Assembly (NCBI GenBank): GCA_019090565.1
Contig: JAHRVS010000337.1
Span: 1 to 17,256 of the forward strand
Direction: 5' to 3'
Source: Gammaproteobacteria bacterium
GTDB lineage: Bacteria; Pseudomonadota; Gammaproteobacteria; Pseudomonadales; UBA3067
DNA: 17,256 nucleotides
Within the stretch, counting starts at the first letter, position 1, and each line of letters starts with the position of its first letter. The notes beneath the pieces are model-generated. The model saw only the letters and a list, made by a program, of their open reading frames with translations. It made no database searches and was not told the origin of the DNA. The position numbers and the translations under genes are program-made. Of this stretch, positions 13,119-17,256 are shown piece by piece.

Positions 13119-13148
13119 GTTCTATTTCTAATAAACACCCCAAATCAA
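13119..13148 (-). promoter_or_regulatory. Candidate fabA-fabB promoter
   Basis: On the minus strand TTGATT (13148-13143) and TAGAAC (13124-13119) are separated by 18 bp, placing a start near 13112 and giving a leader of about 65 nt that includes the 14-bp palindrome. The -10 match is modest. Confidence 0.35.
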
Positions 13149-13236
13149 GACGACGATATTAGCCTGCAATCTTATAATAATCGAGCGAAATTGTTATTTA
13201 TTAGGGTGTATGCGGAGGCATTAACGGCATCTAGAC

Positions 13237-13464
13237 GTGGTTTTTATACCTCAGCCTAGCTATGTAGTGACTTCGCTGACAGTGATTGCTGCGTTGATGA
13301 GCCTGTATAATAGGCGCTTCATTAGGCAGGGTGTACATGCCGAAGAGCTGTACAAAGCCGGCGAATTAAGGGCACCTGAAGAGTGCCCTTATTATTCGAT
13401 AACCAAGCACTCGAATTCTTGTGTATGCCCTATACACTGCGGCCGTGACCCACGGGACTTTTAG
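13237..13464 (+). CDS. Possible small membrane protein with a cysteine cluster (doubtful)
   Basis: I do not recognise this 75-codon frame. If real, it has one membrane segment (about residues 9-23), a basic patch RRFIR, and a C-terminal cluster C50, C62, C64, C68 with H58 and H67 (CVCPIHC), which could bind metal or form disulphides. Against it: the only upstream starts are GTG/TTG codons, the nearby GGAGG at 13214-13218 is too far (18 bp), and no family is known to me. The stop lies inside a perfect 19-bp inverted repeat. It is not CcmD, which lacks Cys and has a different layout. It could be a remnant of a longer gene whose downstream part continues in another frame after the repeat. Confidence 0.3.
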   Translation: MVFIPQPSYVVTSLTVIAALMSLYNRRFIRQGVHAEELYKAGELRAPEECPYYSITKHSNSCVCPIHCGRDPRDF

Positions 13465-13501
13465 CGCCTATAAAAATTAGTGTTTTTATAGGCGCTAAAA
13501 G
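13458..13501. repeat. Perfect inverted repeat, 19-bp arms with 6-bp centre
   Basis: Arms at 13458-13476 and 13483-13501 are exact reverse complements around TTAGTG. The stem is A/T-rich with a GCGCC block and has no T run after it on the plus strand, so it is not a standard terminator. It overlaps the stop of the small frame at 13237-13464 and its right end touches the -35 region of the candidate ccmF promoter. An 8-bp direct repeat CCACGGGA occurs just left of it (13450-13457) and again at 13538-13545. Confidence 0.9.
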
Positions 13502-13528
13502 GACTCCTTTACGGTAGCACGTTATAAT
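13500..13528 (+). promoter_or_regulatory. Candidate ccmF operon promoter with perfect -10
   Basis: A perfect TATAAT (13523-13528) is preceded at 17 bp by AGGACT (13500-13505), a poor -35. Transcription from about 13535 would give a 240-nt leader before ccmF. The long inverted repeat ending at 13501 directly abuts the -35 position and could act as operator or insulator. Confidence 0.4.
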
Positions 13529-13772
13529 GAGGCAGATCCACGGGAAGGTGTTGCAGGGAACCCAGCAAATGGCGCCAATGAAGGCGGTAGTGGCCACGGG
13601 GTGATAGCTTTGACTCACAGAGAGGCCCGTGAATTTGTACGCGGGTTGTTACTCTAGTTAGTAAGGGAACCTCTAATAGTTTCCTATGTCTATGCTCTTC
13701 TTGGGTGTGATGCCCACCTGTTTGTGACTTTATTCGGCGTTTTGCCATTATTTAGATGTTAAAGAGGTATTC
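13529..13772 (+). other. Probable ccmF leader with hairpins
   Basis: The stretch between the candidate promoter and ccmF carries a two-level hairpin: CACGGG (13595-13600) with CCCGTG (13626-13631), enclosing GTGA (13601-13604) with TCAC (13615-13618). A shorter TTGC/GCAA stem around GGGAACCC lies near 13552-13569. One plus frame (13499-13657) stays open for 52 codons without ATG and could be a gene remnant. No riboswitch class was recognised. Confidence 0.35.
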
Positions 13773-15767
13773 GTGCTAGCTGAACTTGGTCAATTTTCCT
13801 TAATTGTTGCTCTTTCTGTCGCCTGTCTACTGGCGACCCTCCCTATGATAGGTGCCCATCGATCGGACAATAGCTTGATGCAAGTCGCGAGGCCCGCTGC
13901 ACTCGTACAGATGCTGTTCGTTACAGCGGCGTTTGTCGCATTGGTGTTGTTGTTCGTACGTAATGACTTTACGGTCGCTTATGTCGCGGCCCATTCAAAT
14001 AGTCATCTGCCGGTCTGGTTTAAAATTTCTGCGGTATGGGGCGGGCATGAAGGTTCATTACTGCTTTGGGTTTTCATGCTGTCGGGCTGGACTGGCGCAG
14101 TGGCACTGTTTTCTGGTGGCTTACCTCAAGAAACCGTTGCAAGAACCTTGGGTGTAATGGGGTGGATATCTATCGGATTTTTATCCTTTGTACTGTTTAC
14201 GTCGAATCCATTTGATCGGCTTCTTCCTGACTTTCCGTTCGATGGCAATGATTTGAATCCGCTGCTTCAGGACTTCGGCCTCATCATTCATCCCCCTACG
14301 TTATACATGGGATACGTGGGTTTTTCGGTTGTTTTTGCATTTGCGATTGCAGGGCTTCTCAATGGCCAGTTAGATAGCGCTTGGGCGCGTTGGTCGCGCC
14401 CTTGGACATTAATAGCATGGTGCTTTTTAACAATCGGTATCGCGCTGGGCAGTTGGTGGGCGTATTACGAACTTGGCTGGGGCGGTTGGTGGTTTTGGGA
14501 TCCGGTTGAAAACGCGTCGTTAATGCCCTGGCTGTCGGGTACTGCGCTTCTTCACGCGCTTTCGGTGACAGAAAAGCGCAAAGTGTTTAAGTCTTGGACA
14601 GTAATGCTTGCGATCATTACTTTTTCTCTTAGCTTGTTGGGGACATTCCTTGTGCGCTCGGGAGTTCTAACGTCAGTGCATGCCTTTGCCAGCGATCCTG
14701 AGCGCGGCTTGTTTATTTTGATCTTTTTAGGGATAGTGGTGGGTGGGTCGCTGACGTTATTTGCGATGCGCTCTCACCTGTTTAAAGCAGAAGGGCGTTA
14801 CACCACTTTTTCTCGTGAAACGTTAATTATGTTTGGCAACCTGTTATTGGTTGTGGCTACTTTCGCGGTGCTATTGGGAACACTATTTCCTTTGATTTCC
14901 GAAGCATTTGGTCAGGGAAAACTCTCAGTGGGCCCGCCTTATTTTAATCTTATCTTCATGCCTTTGGCATTTGCTGCCTTGCTGTTAATGGGTAGTGCGC
15001 CTTTTGTGAAATGGAAAAAGCAATCATGGAGGGAGTTCGCCAGCTCTATGGGGGGCACGGCAGCCCTATCTCTATTGTTAGGGTTTGCACTGCCATGGTT
15101 TTACAGTGGTGGCCTAAATTGGAAGGTTGTCTTGGCCACGACTTTTTGCGTGTGGCTATTTATAGCAACAGGGAAAGATATCATTCACCGAACCCGTAGT
15201 AAGGCTAGTTTATTAGGCGCTTTGGTAGCGCTGCCTAATAGTTACAAAGGAATGATTTTAGGCCATGTGGGAATCGCATTTATTGTATTGGGCGTTACTT
15301 ATACAAGCTTTTATACCAACGAAATTGATAGCCGACTTAGTCAAGGAGAAAGCATTCATATTGAGAACTACCGCTTTGAATTTCAAGGTGTGAAAATGCA
15401 CGAAAAAGTTAATTACTCTGCTGCAATTGGGCAGATTGATGTCTACAAGGATGAGGGTTTTTTATTAAGCCTGTCACCAGAAAAGCGTGTTTATGCCGTA
15501 CAAAAAAACATGATGACCGAAGCCGCTATTGAGTGGAATCTTGCTAGGGATCTTTATGTCGCATTAGGGGAGTCGTTTGATGACGGCTCATGGGCGGTAA
15601 GAGTAAGTTATAAGCCCTTTGTACGATGGATTTGGTTGGGGGCTCTTATTTCTGCCTTGGGTGGATTTTTTGTGGTTGCGGATCGACGTTATCGATTAAA
15701 GCGCTATCGACTTGACGCCGGGCAAAGCAGGCTACCATTGAGCAATGAACGCTTAATTAACCCTTAG
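13773..15767 (+). CDS. ccmF: Cytochrome c haem lyase subunit CcmF
   Basis: CcmF is the large inner-membrane subunit of the System I haem lyase; it takes haem from holo-CcmE and attaches it to apocytochrome c with CcmH/CcmI. The 664-residue polytopic protein has the WWD periplasmic domain (WGGWWFWDPVENASLMPW, 236-253) and the four key His: H173 (IIHPPTLYMG), H261 and H303 at exactly the E. coli positions, and H498 (GHVGIAF) for E. coli H491. AVWGGHEGSLLLW (88-99) is another family block. The GTG start is set by AAAGAGG six bases upstream and the normal N-terminus MLAELGQFSLI. It opens a ccmFGHI operon; ccmABCDE, often directly upstream, are not in view. Confidence 0.97.
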   Translation: MLAELGQFSLIVALSVACLLATLPMIGAHRSDNSLMQVARPAALVQMLFVTAAFVALVLLFVRNDFTVAYVAAHSNSHLPVWFKISAVWGGHEGSLLLWVFMLSGWTGAVALFSGGLPQETVARTLGVMGWISIGFLSFVLFTSNPFDRLLPDFPFDGNDLNPLLQDFGLIIHPPTLYMGYVGFSVVFAFAIAGLLNGQLDSAWARWSRPWTLIAWCFLTIGIALGSWWAYYELGWGGWWFWDPVENASLMPWLSGTALLHALSVTEKRKVFKSWTVMLAIITFSLSLLGTFLVRSGVLTSVHAFASDPERGLFILIFLGIVVGGSLTLFAMRSHLFKAEGRYTTFSRETLIMFGNLLLVVATFAVLLGTLFPLISEAFGQGKLSVGPPYFNLIFMPLAFAALLLMGSAPFVKWKKQSWREFASSMGGTAALSLLLGFALPWFYSGGLNWKVVLATTFCVWLFIATGKDIIHRTRSKASLLGALVALPNSYKGMILGHVGIAFIVLGVTYTSFYTNEIDSRLSQGESIHIENYRFEFQGVKMHEKVNYSAAIGQIDVYKDEGFLLSLSPEKRVYAVQKNMMTEAAIEWNLARDLYVALGESFDDGSWAVRVSYKPFVRWIWLGALISALGGFFVVADRRYRLKRYRLDAGQSRLPLSNERLINP

Positions 15768-15807
15768 TTAGATATTAACCCAGTTACATTCGGAGCCCTG
15801 TTCGCTG

Positions 15808-16368
15808 ATGTCCGACAATAAAACATTTTTGTATATGTTGCCCTTGCTGATTTTTTTTGCACTGGCAGTCTTGTTGTATTCAAGTTTAGAAAAAGACCCT
15901 CGTCTTCTGCCTTCGGCCCGACTCGGGCAGATGCTTCCAGAGTTCTCATTATCCTCACTTTATAGCGAAGAGATAATTAGTGATCAATCAATGATGGGGG
16001 AGGCCTCATTAGTGAACGTGTGGGCGACCTGGTGTCCTTCGTGTCGCGTTGAACACCCGGTGTTAAATCAGCTCGCTGAAGAAGGTGTCGTGATCTATGG
16101 CCTCAACTATAAAGACGACCCTGTTGAAGCGCGCAGGTACTTGGAACGGCTCGGCAACCCATATAAAAAAGTGATTCAAGATTTAAGTGGCGACCTAGGC
16201 CTAGATTTGGGTGTCTATGGCGCACCAGAGACCTATATAGTAGGTGCCGATGGGACAATTGTTTATCGCCATGTGGGTATTGTGACCCTTGAAAACTGGC
16301 GATCTATATTGTTGCCTCTATATCAAAAGGCTCAGATCCACAGCCCTGCAATGGAGGCTATTCAGTGA
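15808..16368 (+). CDS. ccmG: Thiol:disulphide interchange protein CcmG/DsbE
   Basis: A membrane-anchored periplasmic thioredoxin that keeps the apocytochrome CXXCH cysteines (or CcmH) reduced before haem attachment. The 186-residue protein has an N-terminal membrane anchor (about 7-25), then a thioredoxin fold with active site WCPSC (C76, C79), slightly varied from the more usual WCPTC, and the cis-Pro loop GAPETYIV (138-145, P140) whose Glu is typical of CcmG. It starts 40 bp after ccmF with CGGAG upstream, and its TGA overlaps the ccmH ATG, so coupling is likely. Electrons should come from CcdA/DsbD, not seen here. Confidence 0.95.
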   Translation: MSDNKTFLYMLPLLIFFALAVLLYSSLEKDPRLLPSARLGQMLPEFSLSSLYSEEIISDQSMMGEASLVNVWATWCPSCRVEHPVLNQLAEEGVVIYGLNYKDDPVEARRYLERLGNPYKKVIQDLSGDLGLDLGVYGAPETYIVGADGTIVYRHVGIVTLENWRSILLPLYQKAQIHSPAMEAIQ

Positions 16369-16847
16369 TGGCAAGAATAAGTTGCATGGCTTTTATTTTT
16401 TTCATGGTGTCTCTCAGTGCTCGGGCATCAATGGAAATATATGAGTTTGAGAAGGAAGAAAGTAAACAGCGCTACCAATCATTGATTGCAGAGTTACGTT
16501 GTCCAAAGTGTCAAAACCAGAACCTGGCTGACTCCAGCGCAGAGATTGCCAAAGATTTAAAGGCGCGTGTTTATAAGTTGGTTAACGATGGGAAATCCGA
16601 TGCCGAGATCGTAAGCTACTTGGTTGATCGATATGGTGACTTTGTTACTTATCGCCCACCACTTAGACCTGCAACATGGTTGTTATGGTTTGGCCCCTTT
16701 GCCTTGTTTTTTCTTGTCGGCCTATTTTTGATTTGGCGCACTTATCGTGTAAATATCGCACCAGAAAGTGATGCTGAGTTGGATCGAGAGAGGTTGGAGA
16801 AAATGCTATCTCGCCACTCTGAAAAAACAACTACGCCTGAAGATTAA
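16368..16847 (+). CDS. ccmH: Cytochrome c maturation protein CcmH (short, CcmH/CycL type)
   Basis: Periplasmic thiol protein that presents reduced apocytochrome to CcmF. The 159-residue product has a signal sequence (about 1-20), the redox motif LRCPKCQNQ (C45, C48), a three-helix domain ending SYLVDRYGDFVTYRPP, and one C-terminal membrane segment (about 103-123) with a short charged tail. It is the short form, with the TPR part encoded separately as CcmI, as in pseudomonads, rather than the fused E. coli protein. The ATG at 16368 overlaps the ccmG stop (TGATG); a GTG one codon earlier is also possible. GGAGG at 16353-16357 serves either start. Confidence 0.95.
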   Translation: MARISCMAFIFFMVSLSARASMEIYEFEKEESKQRYQSLIAELRCPKCQNQNLADSSAEIAKDLKARVYKLVNDGKSDAEIVSYLVDRYGDFVTYRPPLRPATWLLWFGPFALFFLVGLFLIWRTYRVNIAPESDAELDRERLEKMLSRHSEKTTTPED

Positions 16848-16879
16848 ATTCCCATGATTATCTATAGAGTTCTCGCTGT

Positions 16880-17256
16880 ATGAGCCCATTTATTTTTGTA
16901 GCTAGTGCGATGTGTCTGCTGGCTAGTATTTTGATTATTCTTCCCTTGCGGCGCCAGACCTCTGAGCATATCGATCGTGCTAGCATTAATGTGAAACTTT
17001 TTAATGAAAGGCGCAAAGAACTCGATGCAGAAAATGAGAGAGGTTTGATTGATGCACAACAATTTAGTCTAGCCATCGAGGAGCTGGAAAGGGGATTAAT
17101 GACTGATATCTCCTTCAACGAAGCGAGTGATGACTCTGTGCAGCATAGTGAAGCTCGCTTAGGGACGGACTCTAAGCGTTTCATTGTTATTGTTAGCGTA
17201 TTATTTGTCCCGATAGTGAGCTTTCTCCTCTATTTTAAACTTGGGAGTTTTGAAGA
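16880..17256 (+). CDS. ccmI: Cytochrome c maturation protein CcmI/CycH, N-terminal part (partial)
   Basis: The frame is open from ATG 16880 to the window end (125 codons). It shows the CcmI architecture: first membrane helix (about 3-22), a cytoplasmic segment beginning with basic residues and containing the family-like pattern NVKLFNERRKELDAENERGLID (about 37-58, leucine-zipper-like helix), and a second membrane helix (about 101-119). The periplasmic TPR domain that binds apocytochrome C-termini would follow beyond the window. Position 32 bp after ccmH fits. Ribosome binding site is weak. Confidence 0.88.
   Translation, partial: MSPFIFVASAMCLLASILIILPLRRQTSEHIDRASINVKLFNERRKELDAENERGLIDAQQFSLAIEELERGLMTDISFNEASDDSVQHSEARLGTDSKRFIVIVSVLFVPIVSFLLYFKLGSFE

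Noticed and set aside
13595..13657. Possible tRNA or known riboswitch in the ccmF leader
   Set aside because: No T-arm consensus, no acceptor pairing, and no match to cobalamin or other conserved cores; only a simple two-level hairpin is present.
13509..13748. 79-codon minus-strand frame upstream of ccmF (and 13430-13618)
   Set aside because: Translations are His/Arg-rich without motifs, antisense to the ccmF leader, and have no ribosome binding site.
1..17256. CRISPR array, tRNA/rRNA, transposase or prophage genes
   Set aside because: No regularly spaced repeats of 23-40 bp, no RNA gene signatures and no mobile-element proteins were seen on either strand.

Overview
The window looks like chromosomal DNA of a gammaproteobacterium. 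Evidence: a Pseudomonas-type dCTP deaminase tail, a fabA-fabB pair for anaerobic-type unsaturated fatty acid synthesis, a System I cytochrome c maturation cluster (ccmF-ccmG-ccmH-ccmI), TmcA, RF3 and a 16-strand-type outer-membrane porin. Moderate GC and an acidic porin would fit a marine member such as the Cellvibrionales; that placement is inference from memory of protein sequences, not a search result.

Layout. 1-110 is the 3' end of dcd. 111-1058 has no gene I can support. 1059-3000 is an accessory module: an AbiE-type (type IV) toxin-antitoxin operon, antitoxin abiEi and nucleotidyltransferase toxin abiEii overlapping by 8 bp. Its leader carries two operator-like inverted repeats exactly 74 bp apart, one of them a 59-bp near-complete palindrome. 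3151-4737 is prfC (RF3), followed by about 400 bp of structured non-coding DNA. 5146-7317 is tmcA (tRNA-Met cytidine acetyltransferase). 7482-8794 is a two-gene unit, a small lipoprotein overlapping an ApbE-like FMN transferase by ATGA. hisC (minus strand) converges on it with a 7-bp gap. A divergent 333-bp region separates hisC from a porin gene (10218-11177). The porin and the fabA-fabB operon (minus strand) converge on a perfect bidirectional terminator at 11238-11265. The fabA/ccmF divergent region (13046-13772) holds a candidate fabA promoter and palindrome, a doubtful small Cys-rich ORF, a perfect 19-bp inverted repeat and a candidate ccmF promoter. ccmF, ccmG, ccmH and the start of ccmI run off the right end.

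How they work together. Most genes are housekeeping: nucleotide metabolism (dcd), translation (prfC, tmcA), histidine synthesis (hisC), membrane lipid synthesis (fabAB) and haem attachment to cytochromes c (ccmFGHI). The AbiE module is the one clear accessory element, set between housekeeping genes. Least explained are the AbiE control region, the lipoprotein-ApbE pair, the fabA leader palindrome, and the palindrome plus 8-bp direct repeat upstream of ccmF. I found no CRISPR array, tRNA, rRNA, transposase or phage gene.
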